From the NCBI RefSeq assembly GCF_002367995.1, contig NZ_AP018207.1:5755963-5819962 (forward strand): DNA of 64,000 bases. Direction: 5' to 3'. Positions 42,710-51,023 of the stretch are shown in pieces (the stretch's first letter is position 1; every line of letters starts with the position of its first letter). The notes beneath the pieces are model-generated. The model was not told the origin of the DNA, did no database searches, and saw only the letters and a program-made list of their open reading frames with translations. The translations under genes and the position numbers were made by a program. Source of the DNA: Calothrix brevissima NIES-22 (lineage in GTDB: Bacteria > Cyanobacteriota > Cyanobacteriia > Cyanobacteriales > Nostocaceae).

Positions 42710-45028
42710 TCATATTGATAATCGGGAATGGGTGAGTTCGCTTTCAAAGCGGCTGTAAACAATTTCGATGGGATACCAAGTTGAAAACCAATATAAATCT
42801 TGGATGACTTTGGAAGAATTATTATTATCTATTTCAAAATGGACTAGGGCTAAGTTATTTAAACCTATGACTTCTCGCCCATCTTGAAACCAGGGTAGTT
42901 TCCAAAAGGTTAAATACTGGAATAGTTCCCATTTTAGGTTTCTCGCATGTTGTTCGGCAGTCATTAGCCAGGAAATATTATGACCAAATTCGGCAGTTTT
43001 GGTGATTTTGCGGTGAACCCATTCCATTAAACCATGCCATTCGGGGGGACGATGTGACAGAGATTCGCGGTAGGATTTTTTGCTAGAAATTTCTAGCATA
43101 TATGGGGGATTATTCCAGCCTATCCATTGACGATTTTTTTCTGGTAAGAGCCATTGCTTGAGTCTGGTATGAATGATTTCTGTGATTTTTTCTTCGTTTT
43201 TAAAGGCGCTAGCTGTTAATTGGACTAATACAGATTTTTTCTCGGAACTTAAAGATTTTCTCGTATAAGTTAACCGGACAACAGAACTGTAATGAATGTC
43301 TCCAGATAAGACTATTACTTGGCGGCGTTGCTCAAATAATGTGGTGAGGAATTGTGCTAAGGCTTCGTAATTAATGTTCCATGCATCGCCGACATCGACA
43401 CCATAAACTTTATCTCTTTTTAAATGCCAGTGATGAATCCAATCTATTACTTGTAAGCCAAATAAGTTGGTGGGTGCAATGACAAATGTAGCTTGGAGTT
43501 GCGATCGCCCTTTTGGTTTATGATTTACTTGTTCTAATGGCTGGGATAGTTGCTGGCTAAAGGCTGGCGGCGATAGCAGCATTGGCGGCGCGATGGGTTT
43601 TTGGTCGGCAGGGTAACCGCGCCAGGTGCGTGTATCTAAAACTATGACTTCATGGCAAAAACTACGGATAGTATAATGCCATGTCAAGGCTTCTGGGGCA
43701 CGGTCGAGAACTAAGACTGCATCATATTGCACAAATTCCGGTAAGTTTGTACTGGGATTGAGTGGCGGCATTCCTAAATAACGGGCGATCGCATTTTCCA
43801 CTGCACCATTCATTCCCCCAGATGCAGACCAATCCGCCGCCGCTTGTAATAATTTCTCCCCTGGTTGACCGGCTGCAAATTGCTGGGGTGTGTTTCCCCA
43901 AGCTTGAAATACTGCATAGGCTAATAAAGCATTTTGCACTGTTCTCCGTCCCAAAGGCTGTCCTAAAACCCGCAGACACCAAGCTTGGTTGAGGTTCCAG
44001 TCGTCGCTGACATCATGGTCATCGAAAATACTATACATGGGAACGTTCGCCAGCGCCCGCCGCACTTTCCACAGGGTATGGGTAAATTGCTGCATATCCT
44101 GCACTTCTTTATCCCAACGGCGGCTGACTCGATGTCCATGCATTACCTCGTGTCCTTGGGGTATGCTACTCGGCCAGCAGGCGGGCGACCATGACAATAT
44201 ATAAGATGCGTAATATTCACCTAAACTCAGCAGGTGACTGCTAACTTTGGCGGTTTTATTATGCAAGCCGGCGGTGAAACCTGCTTGGTGTGTAGCGATA
44301 TCTGCGCGATGTCCGGGAAGCAGTTGCTTGGGGGTGTAATAGCTGGGATCGGCAGCTGTGTACTGGGTGACGGGTAATCTTTCCTCCCAACCTAACAGCG
44401 CATCGCCTAACTGACTGGAAACCCACAACAGGGGATCGGCGACATCATCACCATAAATTTGGTCGCCTGTAAGAAAAAGCTGATGGGGTCGTTTGTTTGG
44501 CTGATTGGCGGCGGACTCAATTAAGCAATCGAGAATGGGTAATGCATCGAAGCCATCACCGTGAGGTTTGCGACAGGAACCATGCACGATGCGTAAATCT
44601 TGTAAATCCGTGGGAGGGAGGGCAAAGGTGGGTTTTTGATGGTCGAAATAGCTGATATTAACGGCGGGAAAGCGGCGAGAACATAAGGCTGTGGCTAAGG
44701 TTTGCTGCTGGGTGGATGATTCAATAAATTGTAAGTCGTAGGCATAGATGCGATCGCTACTTAATAAATGACTACCCGCAGATTCCGCCGTGACTGCCAC
44801 AATATGCAGGTATTTTCCCAGGGCAAAAGTCCGGCGTCTTCCCTCAAATAGCAGATTTGTAATTAACTCACCGTGATTTGCTGTGTCATAAACCTGGAGT
44901 ACCACCTCACAAGGACGTTTCAGCGCTATCCAGACTGTAACGGCGTCTGATTCTGTATGCTGCAATATCGGCCCCGCCAAAATTAGCGGCAATTCTTGTA
45001 AAAATTCGTCACTAAATGGGTGCTTCAT
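42710..45028 (-). CDS. PhoD-like metallophosphatase/phosphodiesterase
   Basis: About 772 residues from ATG 45028 (a TTG two codons earlier is less likely). Metal-binding motifs in order: VHGSCRKPHGDG, LFLTGDQIYGDDVADP, IFDDHDVSDDWN and VLSGDIHYSS, which together define the PhoD/metallophosphatase fold. The N-terminal 110 residues form a beta domain (HTESDAVTVWIAL) as in PhoD-like proteins. There is no signal or Tat peptide, so it is probably cytoplasmic, unlike classical secreted PhoD. It is longer than PhoD (about 550 residues), with a C-terminal region rich in Trp and His that I cannot assign. Substrate unknown. Confidence 0.9.
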   Translation of the reverse strand: MKHPFSDEFLQELPLILAGPILQHTESDAVTVWIALKRPCEVVLQVYDTANHGELITNLLFEGRRRTFALGKYLHIVAVTAESAGSHLLSSDRIYAYDLQFIESSTQQQTLATALCSRRFPAVNISYFDHQKPTFALPPTDLQDLRIVHGSCRKPHGDGFDALPILDCLIESAANQPNKRPHQLFLTGDQIYGDDVADPLLWVSSQLGDALLGWEERLPVTQYTAADPSYYTPKQLLPGHRADIATHQAGFTAGLHNKTAKVSSHLLSLGEYYASYILSWSPACWPSSIPQGHEVMHGHRVSRRWDKEVQDMQQFTHTLWKVRRALANVPMYSIFDDHDVSDDWNLNQAWCLRVLGQPLGRRTVQNALLAYAVFQAWGNTPQQFAAGQPGEKLLQAAADWSASGGMNGAVENAIARYLGMPPLNPSTNLPEFVQYDAVLVLDRAPEALTWHYTIRSFCHEVIVLDTRTWRGYPADQKPIAPPMLLSPPAFSQQLSQPLEQVNHKPKGRSQLQATFVIAPTNLFGLQVIDWIHHWHLKRDKVYGVDVGDAWNINYEALAQFLTTLFEQRRQVIVLSGDIHYSSVVRLTYTRKSLSSEKKSVLVQLTASAFKNEEKITEIIHTRLKQWLLPEKNRQWIGWNNPPYMLEISSKKSYRESLSHRPPEWHGLMEWVHRKITKTAEFGHNISWLMTAEQHARNLKWELFQYLTFWKLPWFQDGREVIGLNNLALVHFEIDNNNSSKVIQDLYWFSTWYPIEIVYSRFESELTHSRLSI

Positions 45029-45208
45029 TGCCAACTATGCCAGCCTTGTGAAAACCGGAGTACTACAGTAGGTATTTTTCACTGCAAAGTCTTGACGATC
45101 AACCGCTTTTATGGTACAAATGTACTAATAAGCGGTGCGATTTTGCAGCAGAATTTAATCCTATCAACCGAAAAATAACATTTCTACGCCCACAGGAGAG
45201 CAAATTTA

Positions 45209-45616
45209 ATGAGACTATCAAAAATGGACTTGAGTAGCCTAATTGCGATCGCTCATTCTGACGGACATTTACAATTATTGCTTGACCGGGGCGAGGAAAT
45301 AGAACTTTTAGAGATTCCCGCACCAGTTCAAGCTTTTGAGGGGTTGGTAGAACTCAACGAGATTGTGGCGGAACCTGCGGCGTTTCCTGAATATGAGGAA
45401 CCAATTGCGCTGTTACCTGTGAGTTCTTCAATGGCGGCTAGCATTGCTTACGATAGTCACGAGCAAACTTTGCAAGTTGAGTTTAAGAATGGGGAAGTTT
45501 ATGAGTATTTTGGGGTAGATGAGGAGACTTGGGAGGATTTTTCCTCGGCTGATTCTATTGGTAGCTTTTATAACGACTATATTAAAGGGCAATTTGACTG
45601 CGAACGGATAGATTGA
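45209..45616 (+). CDS. KTSC domain protein
   Basis: A 135-residue protein. The C-terminal 65 residues carry the KTSC pattern: VSSSMAASIAYDSHEQTLQV, EFKNGEVYEYFGV, then the helix SIGSFYNDYIKGQF. The name-giving Lys-Thr-Ser-Cys region is replaced by LPVSSSM, common in the family. The N-terminal half is an acidic strand-rich segment of unknown role. A good ribosome site (AGGAG) lies 12 bp before ATG 45209. KTSC proteins are thought to bind nucleic acid or act with lysyl-tRNA synthetase fusions; the role of stand-alone forms is unknown. It is divergent from the phosphatase gene. Confidence 0.85.
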   Translation: MRLSKMDLSSLIAIAHSDGHLQLLLDRGEEIELLEIPAPVQAFEGLVELNEIVAEPAAFPEYEEPIALLPVSSSMAASIAYDSHEQTLQVEFKNGEVYEYFGVDEETWEDFSSADSIGSFYNDYIKGQFDCERID

Positions 45617-45660
45617 GATTTTCAATATAGGAATTGTCGGTGATGTGATGTAAGTTATGG

Positions 45661-46055
45661 GGGCATGGCACTGCCATGCCCCTACGTGTGGTGGTAGGAT
45701 TTGTGACGAAGATGCATGTGGAGATTAATTATGCGATCGCATTTCCCGAATATCTTGCGCCAGATAGATTTTGCGTGGGGGTGAAGAGGGCATGGCAGTG
45801 CCATGCCCCTACGTGGGGTGGTAGGATTTATGACGAAGATGGATGTGGAGATTAATTATGCGATCGCATTTGGTCAAAATTTCGCCCAGATAGATTTTGC
45901 GTGGGGGTGAAGAGGGCATGGCAGTGCCATGCCCCTACGTGGGGTGGTAGGATTTATGACGAAGATGGATGTGGAGATTAATTATGCGATCGCATTTGCC
46001 AAACATCGCCCTTCAGATAAATTTTGCGTAGGGGTTTAGCACTGCTAAACCCTCA
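45661..46055. repeat. three ~126-bp tandem units with nested palindromes and HIP1
   Basis: Units begin at 45661, 45788 and 45914 (periods 127 and 126 bp). Each starts with the palindrome GGGCATGGCA-TGCCATGCCC (centre C or G varies), continues CTACGTG, GGTGGTAGGATTT, GACGAAGATG, GGAGATTAATT and ends with ATGCGATCGCAT. A fourth, different palindrome, GGGTTTAGCACTGCTAAACCC-like, closes the array near 46034-46055. No frame is conserved. Confidence 0.9.
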
Positions 46056-46162
46056 TCCGCCTACGGGTAAGGTTATATGACCGAAATAACATAATTCGCC
46101 GGGAAAAATCACCAACTGTTGAACCTCTGAAGGTGGAATTTGCACTTCAAAGCATGAAGCTT

Positions 46163-46372
46163 GCGCCTTTTATCCTCAACGTTGCAGCTTTTAGCTTGGA
46201 AATTGCGCCTTTTATCCTCAACGTTGCAGCTTTTAGCTTGGAAGTTGCGCCTTTTATCCTCAACGTTGCGGCTTTTATCTTGAACGTTGCACCTTTTATC
46301 CTCAACGTTGCGGCTTTGATGCGGAAAATTGCGGCTTTTATCTTGAACGTTGCGGCTTTTTGCTGGAAAGGT
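46163..46372. repeat. ten 21-bp tandem repeats, open in several frames
   Basis: Ten contiguous 21-bp units (first 46163-46183, last 46352-46372), each beginning GC(G/A)(C/G)CTTTT and ending near AACGTT or GGAAATT/AAATT. Because the unit is a multiple of three, a plus-strand frame (46133-46420, hydrophobic heptads like APFILNV) and two minus-strand frames (basic heptads such as KAATLRI) are all uninterrupted. I cannot decide whether any is translated. Confidence 0.9.
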
Positions 46373-46572
46373 GAGAAAATGAGCAAGAGCGATTGCACTT
46401 TGATGACGACTGATGAGTGAATTAGCAACAGTCATGGTGATAGGAAGGAAATTAAAACAGGCGATCGCACAATTCGCGGCTTGTTTTGCTTGGCTTGCTA
46501 TGAAAATTGCCTAACCGGACTCCATATTATCCCCATTCACCACAACTGGCTCAAACAAAATCCGCATTTCTT

Positions 46573-46600
46573 AATTACGAATTACGAATTACGAATTACG
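46573..46600 (+). repeat. heptanucleotide tandem repeat (AATTACG)
   Basis: Four exact 7-bp units of AATTACG, overlapping the last codons and stop region of the NB-ARC/WD40 gene on the minus strand. Confidence 0.9.
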
Positions 46601-49600
46601 AATTATATCTGTGCCTTGCAACCGCAAAAAATGCACCCCTCCTGATGCATCGCCAGCAACAACTCTCATCCCATCGGGTGCAACAGCACAGCAATATATT
46701 CCCCCATCCCCGATGAAACTGACAATTACTTCCTCAGTTTGCCAATTCCAGACTTTGAGGGTGTTGTCCCAAGAACCAGAAATCGCGTATTTGCCATCTG
46801 GAGTCAGAGCAACTGCATATACATAGGAACTATGGCTCGCTAAGGTACTCAGTTCTTGTCCAGTTTGCCAATTCCAGACTTTGAGGGTGTTGTCATCTGA
46901 ACTAGAAATCGCGTATTTGCCATCAGCACTCAGAGCAACTGCATTTACTCTAGAACTATGACCCGTTAAGGTACGCAGTTCTTGTCCTGTTTGCCAATTC
47001 CAGACTTTGAGGGTTTTGTCATCGGAACCAGAAATCACGTATTTGCCATCAGCACTCAGGGTAACTGCATTTACTCCAGAACTATGACCCGCTAAGGTAC
47101 GCAGTTCTTGTCCTGTTTGCCAATTCCAGACTTTGAGGGTTTTGTCATCGGAACCAGAAATCGTGTATTTGCCATCAGCACTCAGGGCAACTGCATTTAC
47201 TCTAGAACTATGACCCGCTAAGGTACGCAGTTCTTGTCCAGTTTGCCAATTCCAGACTTTGAGGGTTTTGTCCCAAGAACCAGAAATCACGTACTTGCCA
47301 TCAGCACTCAAGGAAACTGCATTTACCGAGTCACTATGACCCACTAAGGTACGCAGTTCTTGTCCTGTTTGCCAATTCCAGACTTTGAGGGTGTTGTCCC
47401 AAGAACCAGAAATCACGTACTTGCCATCAGGAGTCAGAACAACTGCTCTTACCCAGTGACTATGACCTTTTAGGGTACGTAGTTGTTGCCCAGTTTGCCA
47501 ATCCCAGACTTTGAGGGTGTAGTCACCGGAACCAGAAATCACGTATTTGCCATCAGCACTCAGGGCAACTGCATTTACCCAGAAACTATGACCCGCTAAG
47601 GTACGCAGTTCTTGTCCAGTTTGCCAATTCCAGACTTTGAGGGTGTATTCATCGGAACCAGAAATCACGTATTTGCCATCAGCACTCAGGGCAACTGCAT
47701 TTACATAAGAACTATGACCCGCTAAGGTACGCAGTTCTTGTCCAGTTTGCCAATTCCAGACTTTGAGGGTTTTGTCATTGGAACCAGAAATCGCGTATTT
47801 GCCATCTGGAGTCAGGGCAACTGCTTTTACCCAGCCACTATGACCCGCTAAGGTACGCAGTTCTTGTCCAGTTTGCCAATTCCAGACTTTGAGGGTGTAG
47901 TCATCGGAACCAGAAATCACGTATTTGCCATCAGCACTCAGGGCAACTGCATATACATAAGAACTATGACCCGCTAAGGTACGCAGTTCTTGTCCTGTTT
48001 GCCAATTCCAGACTTTAAGGGTGTTGTCAGAAGAACCAGAAATTACGTATTTGCCATCAGGAGTCAGGGCAACTGCTTTTACCCAGCCACTATGACCCGC
48101 TAAGGTACGCAGTTCTTCCCCTGTTTGCCAATTCCAGACTTTGAGGGTTTTGTCATTGGAACCAGAAATCGCGTATTTGCCATCAGGAGTCAGGGCAACT
48201 GCATTTACCAAGTTACTATGACCTTCGAGAGTCCGCAGTAGTTCGCCAGTTTTCCAATTCCAGACTTTGAGGGTGGTGTCATGGGAACCAGAAATCGCGT
48301 ATTTGCCATCAGAAGTCAGGGCGAGTGCATTTACCGAATCACTATGACCCACTAAGGTACGTACTAAGGAACCGCCAGGTGAAGTTAAACTTGCTGTTTG
48401 GGGAAGCAAGCAAGGCGTTTTACATTGCTGCACCTGCATTAACAATCTTTGAATTTCTGAACTTTCAAAATCCAGTAATCGCCCTAATAATTGCCCCGCC
48501 AATTGCTGTTTATCCTCATTTAAAATATGTGCCGACAGCCTCAACGCACCTTGAATTAACTGTAAATTCTCATCTTGGGGCAAAAAATCATAATCTGCTA
48601 GCAAAGCATTAATATTGATGTTCTCCAACTTCCCCTGCAACCAGCGAAAATCACCCAGCAGTTGTTTTAATTCTCCATCCCTTCCCCCAGCCAGCAAGTG
48701 ATAGGCTAAATTCTGCAAAATATAACCGTCATTTTCTAAACTATGCCAGCCTTCGGGGTATTTTTCGCTGTAAGCATTTAACAGGCGATTGTGTAAAACC
48801 TTTATCCCCTCACTTTCGGTTGCTAAAGTCTTGTACTGCTTTCTCACATAATCAAACTGCAAGTCATGCAACCGCAAATTTCCCGCTTCATCCCGCAAAG
48901 CCAGAGATTTACTCACCAATTCATCAATAACATCTTGGCTCTCATACTCATCTAACCCCAAGGGTTGCCAAAAAGTCTGCAAAACTGCTTCGGGTATGGG
49001 TGTATCTTCAGGAAATACCGCAAAATCTAAATATCGCTGTTGGCAATTCTCATCCAAAGCCGCCACACTTACAGCAATAGCCTTGAGTAAATCGGGATAA
49101 GGATAATCGGGAAACTGTTGTTTAATTTTCTCTAAATCAGCACTCCGCAGTTTTTCTAAAATATTCTGCCAGCGATTTGCAGGTTTCCCCCGCATCATCG
49201 CCCCAACCATCGCCAATGCTAAAGGCAAATACCCACATTCTCGCGCTACCTGCAAAATTAACCCCACCCCGGCTGCGCCACCCCTCCCCGCAAGCGAGGA
49301 GGGGTAAGAGGAAATATCTGTTTCTCGGCTAGTTGGGAAAGAAGATTGAGAGATACCAATATTATCTTTCCCTCTCCCAGTTTGCACAGCAGAATCCGCA
49401 ACATTCTCTGTCCCCCTCCCTGCTTGCGGGGAGGGGTTAGGGGTGGGGTACATTATCTCCGGTTGATTTGCCCAATCTGCCAACAGTTCTAACGCCTGTT
49501 GTTCAGCTAAAATTGCCAGCTGATATTCTTCCCCTCCCAACCCCGTGACTATCGCCCCATCACGGGTAGTAATTAACATCTGACAGCGTTCCCCCAACAC

Positions 49601-49918
49601 ATCAAACGGTGTCGCATCATCCAAACGCCAGATATCATCCAAAATCAGCAAGCAAGCTTTCTCGGCAAACAACTCCCGTAACCGCGCTTTCGCCAATCCC
49701 ACCTCAGTAAATGCCGCTTGCTTCTCACCCAACGCCGAAGCAAGATAGGATTGCCAAGTTAAAATCTGTGGCGTTTGTCCAAATGTTACCCACAATACCC
49801 CATCAGGAAACGCTTTTCTCACTTCTTCATCCCGCGCTAAGGCTGTAGCTAAGACAGTTTTACCAATTCCGCCCATTCCTTGCACACCCACACGGCGACT
49901 TTTGCTTGTAATACCCAC
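46589..49918 (-). CDS. NB-ARC - WD40 STAND NTPase (3' part of a frame-broken CHAT gene)
   Basis: 1,109 codons from GTG 49918. Motifs: P-loop GMGGIGKT (residues 14-21), Walker B CLLILDDIW, MLITTRDG, and GYLPLAL (GLPL box) define an NB-ARC signalling ATPase. A winged-helix region follows, then about 14 WD40 repeats of 42 residues (GHSxxVNAVALSADGKYVISGS, then TLKVWNWQTG in pieces), enough for two seven-bladed propellers; the last is degenerate. A 63-codon stretch at about residues 157-219 is a repeat insertion. Upstream in this frame, codons 49919-50058 still read a conserved family linker (NVPELPPHFLPRPEEL) but have no start codon, so this is the downstream part of a gene beginning at 50634. 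Likely role: sensor/oligomerisation platform for a CHAT protease. Confidence 0.93.
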   Translation of the reverse strand: MGITSKSRRVGVQGMGGIGKTVLATALARDEEVRKAFPDGVLWVTFGQTPQILTWQSYLASALGEKQAAFTEVGLAKARLRELFAEKACLLILDDIWRLDDATPFDVLGERCQMLITTRDGAIVTGLGGEEYQLAILAEQQALELLADWANQPEIMYPTPNPSPQAGRGTENVADSAVQTGRGKDNIGISQSSFPTSRETDISSYPSSLAGRGGAAGVGLILQVARECGYLPLALAMVGAMMRGKPANRWQNILEKLRSADLEKIKQQFPDYPYPDLLKAIAVSVAALDENCQQRYLDFAVFPEDTPIPEAVLQTFWQPLGLDEYESQDVIDELVSKSLALRDEAGNLRLHDLQFDYVRKQYKTLATESEGIKVLHNRLLNAYSEKYPEGWHSLENDGYILQNLAYHLLAGGRDGELKQLLGDFRWLQGKLENININALLADYDFLPQDENLQLIQGALRLSAHILNEDKQQLAGQLLGRLLDFESSEIQRLLMQVQQCKTPCLLPQTASLTSPGGSLVRTLVGHSDSVNALALTSDGKYAISGSHDTTLKVWNWKTGELLRTLEGHSNLVNAVALTPDGKYAISGSNDKTLKVWNWQTGEELRTLAGHSGWVKAVALTPDGKYVISGSSDNTLKVWNWQTGQELRTLAGHSSYVYAVALSADGKYVISGSDDYTLKVWNWQTGQELRTLAGHSGWVKAVALTPDGKYAISGSNDKTLKVWNWQTGQELRTLAGHSSYVNAVALSADGKYVISGSDEYTLKVWNWQTGQELRTLAGHSFWVNAVALSADGKYVISGSGDYTLKVWDWQTGQQLRTLKGHSHWVRAVVLTPDGKYVISGSWDNTLKVWNWQTGQELRTLVGHSDSVNAVSLSADGKYVISGSWDKTLKVWNWQTGQELRTLAGHSSRVNAVALSADGKYTISGSDDKTLKVWNWQTGQELRTLAGHSSGVNAVTLSADGKYVISGSDDKTLKVWNWQTGQELRTLTGHSSRVNAVALSADGKYAISSSDDNTLKVWNWQTGQELSTLASHSSYVYAVALTPDGKYAISGSWDNTLKVWNWQTEEVIVSFIGDGGIYCCAVAPDGMRVVAGDASGGVHFLRLQGTDIIRNS
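49261..49449. mobile_element. 189-bp inverted-repeat element inserted in frame in NB-ARC gene
   Basis: Ends are ACCCCACCCC (49261-49270) and GGGGTGGGGT (49440-49449), exact inverted 10-mers. Internally it has G/C-rich hairpins (CCCCTCCCCGC / GCGGGGAGGGG). The length, 189 bp, is 63 codons, so the reading frame is kept. The encoded Pro/Gly/Arg-rich stretch interrupts the NB-ARC domain between LADWANQPEI and LILQVAREC. It codes for no protein of its own. Confidence 0.8.
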
Positions 49919-50040
49919 AGGTTGCTTTGTTGAAGATAATACTTTCTGTTTTAAGGGTGCAAGTTCTTCAGGACGGGGTAAAAAGTGCGGTGGTAACTCT
50001 GGAACGTTGGTAAGATTGCCTAAAGGTTGGTGAAGGGGGG

Positions 50041-50634
50041 TTAAATGGGTTTTTTTTTAAGTTCAGGAATCAACTCACCAGGGACACCAGCTAACTGTAT
50101 TGCATTTCGCGCCAAATCAAAAGCAAACTCTACAGGCGAATCTCCATCATATTCGGGATTGTAACCGAGAAGTCCATCGTAAAAACCGACAACAAACTCA
50201 ATCGCGGCTTTATCCTCGATTTGATCGTTCATTCCAATCACATAATTAATGTGTTGGTAAATAGCCTCAGCTTGAACTTCCGAGTAACAAGCATTCAACA
50301 GCACACATTCTACTTGTTTAGAAAACTGTCCAAACAACCCAGCTAATGCTTCACCCGTAACTAGCTGTTCTTTTCCCGTTTCATCCTCAAAAGCTAGTCC
50401 TTGTTCTTTTGCACCATGCCCAGAGAAGTGGATAATATTCGGGCGATAATCCAAAATAGCGCGGCGAATATCCCTCGGACGAACTGCTAAATCATAGCGT
50501 AAGTCAAAGTTCTCCCGATTTGGCGATAGTCGCAAGCCTTCCTTGATATCACGCAATTCTTGATCGAGGCGCAAGCGTAATGTATTGCTGGGATTTGCAG
50601 CTAATATCAGGATTTTCTTCTGTTTAACAGTCAT
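50041..50634 (-). CDS. CHAT domain protease ORF (5' part of frame-broken gene)
   Basis: 197 codons. A CHAT/caspase-like domain: KKILILAANPSNT at the N-terminus (typical of this clade), catalytic His73 in HFSGHG and catalytic Cys116 in LLNACYS. The C-terminal end ELIPELKKKPI is created by the reading frame passing an A9 run (minus strand, 50050-50058) and stopping soon after. A shift of -1 at the run would instead read KKTHLTPLHQ and continue into NVPELPPHFL and the NB-ARC domain of the next ORF, giving one protein of about 1,348 residues. So the gene is either broken, mis-sequenced at the homopolymer, or read by slippage. Probable role: protease effector released or activated by the NB-ARC/WD40 sensor. 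Confidence 0.92.
   Translation of the reverse strand: MTVKQKKILILAANPSNTLRLRLDQELRDIKEGLRLSPNRENFDLRYDLAVRPRDIRRAILDYRPNIIHFSGHGAKEQGLAFEDETGKEQLVTGEALAGLFGQFSKQVECVLLNACYSEVQAEAIYQHINYVIGMNDQIEDKAAIEFVVGFYDGLLGYNPEYDGDSPVEFAFDLARNAIQLAGVPGELIPELKKKPI
50050..50058 (-). other. A9 homopolymer at the CHAT / NB-ARC frame junction
   Basis: Nine consecutive A on the minus strand, inside the codons for Lys-Lys-Lys of the CHAT ORF. Ten (or seven) A would join the two ORFs exactly. It is a plausible site of transcriptional or ribosomal slippage and also a typical site of sequencing or replication indels. Confidence 0.9.
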
Positions 50635-50673
50635 TGCCTGCGTTGGGATGTGCTGTTTTTAAGTATACATGAT

Positions 50674-50708
50674 GGGCATGGGGCATGGGGCATGGGGCAT
50701 TGGGCATG
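50674..50708 (+). repeat. heptanucleotide tandem repeat (GGGCATG)
   Basis: Five units of GGGCATG (fourth GGGCATT), about 40 bp upstream of the CHAT gene start. Confidence 0.9.
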
Positions 50709-50874
50709 GGGAAGAGGATTCTTGGCTGTCTTCTTTGCGTCTTTGCGCCTACCCTGCGGGAACGACTCCGTCGAATGCGTGAGAAAAAACAAATTGCAGA
50801 GAACGCATTTGGTGAATGGTAGGTTTTATCCCTGAATACAGATACAAACAGTTCTCTCGCATACCCGATATACC

Positions 50875-50998
50875 GCCCGCAGGCTAGAAGCCTGGGGCTA
50901 ACGTTACAAAGCCAGCTTCGCAGGCTGGAATTTGTTTAGCCTGCGAAGGCAGGCTTTGTTCAATTAGCCGCACCCTTCTAGGGTGACGGCGGGATTGC
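50875..50998. repeat. nested palindromic repeat between CHAT and coiled-coil genes
   Basis: Contains CCCGCAGGCTAGAAGCCTG, AAGCCAGCTTCGCAGGCTGG and TTAGCCTGCGAAGGCAGGCTTTG, then TAGGGTGACGGCGGG. The outer ends CCCGC / GCGGG and inner AGCCTGCG arms are complementary, so the whole can fold as nested hairpins. It is a common type of interspersed repeat in these genomes and sits just after the coiled-coil/TPR gene end. Confidence 0.65.
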
Positions 50999-51023
50999 GG
51001 GATGGGTGAGAGTTCAAGAGTTT

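Noticed and set aside
46163-46372. Possible CRISPR array or diversity-generating template repeat
   Set aside because: Units are contiguous without spacers, and no reverse transcriptase or cas gene is present in the window.
46109-46435. Three overlapping ORFs (95, 93 and 108 codons) across the 21-bp repeats
   Set aside because: All frames stay open only because the unit is a multiple of three; I list the repeat and leave coding status undecided.
50650-50835. 61-codon plus-strand frame with His/Gly/Trp repeats
   Set aside because: It is a translation of the GGGCATG heptamer array plus dispersed repeat sequence.
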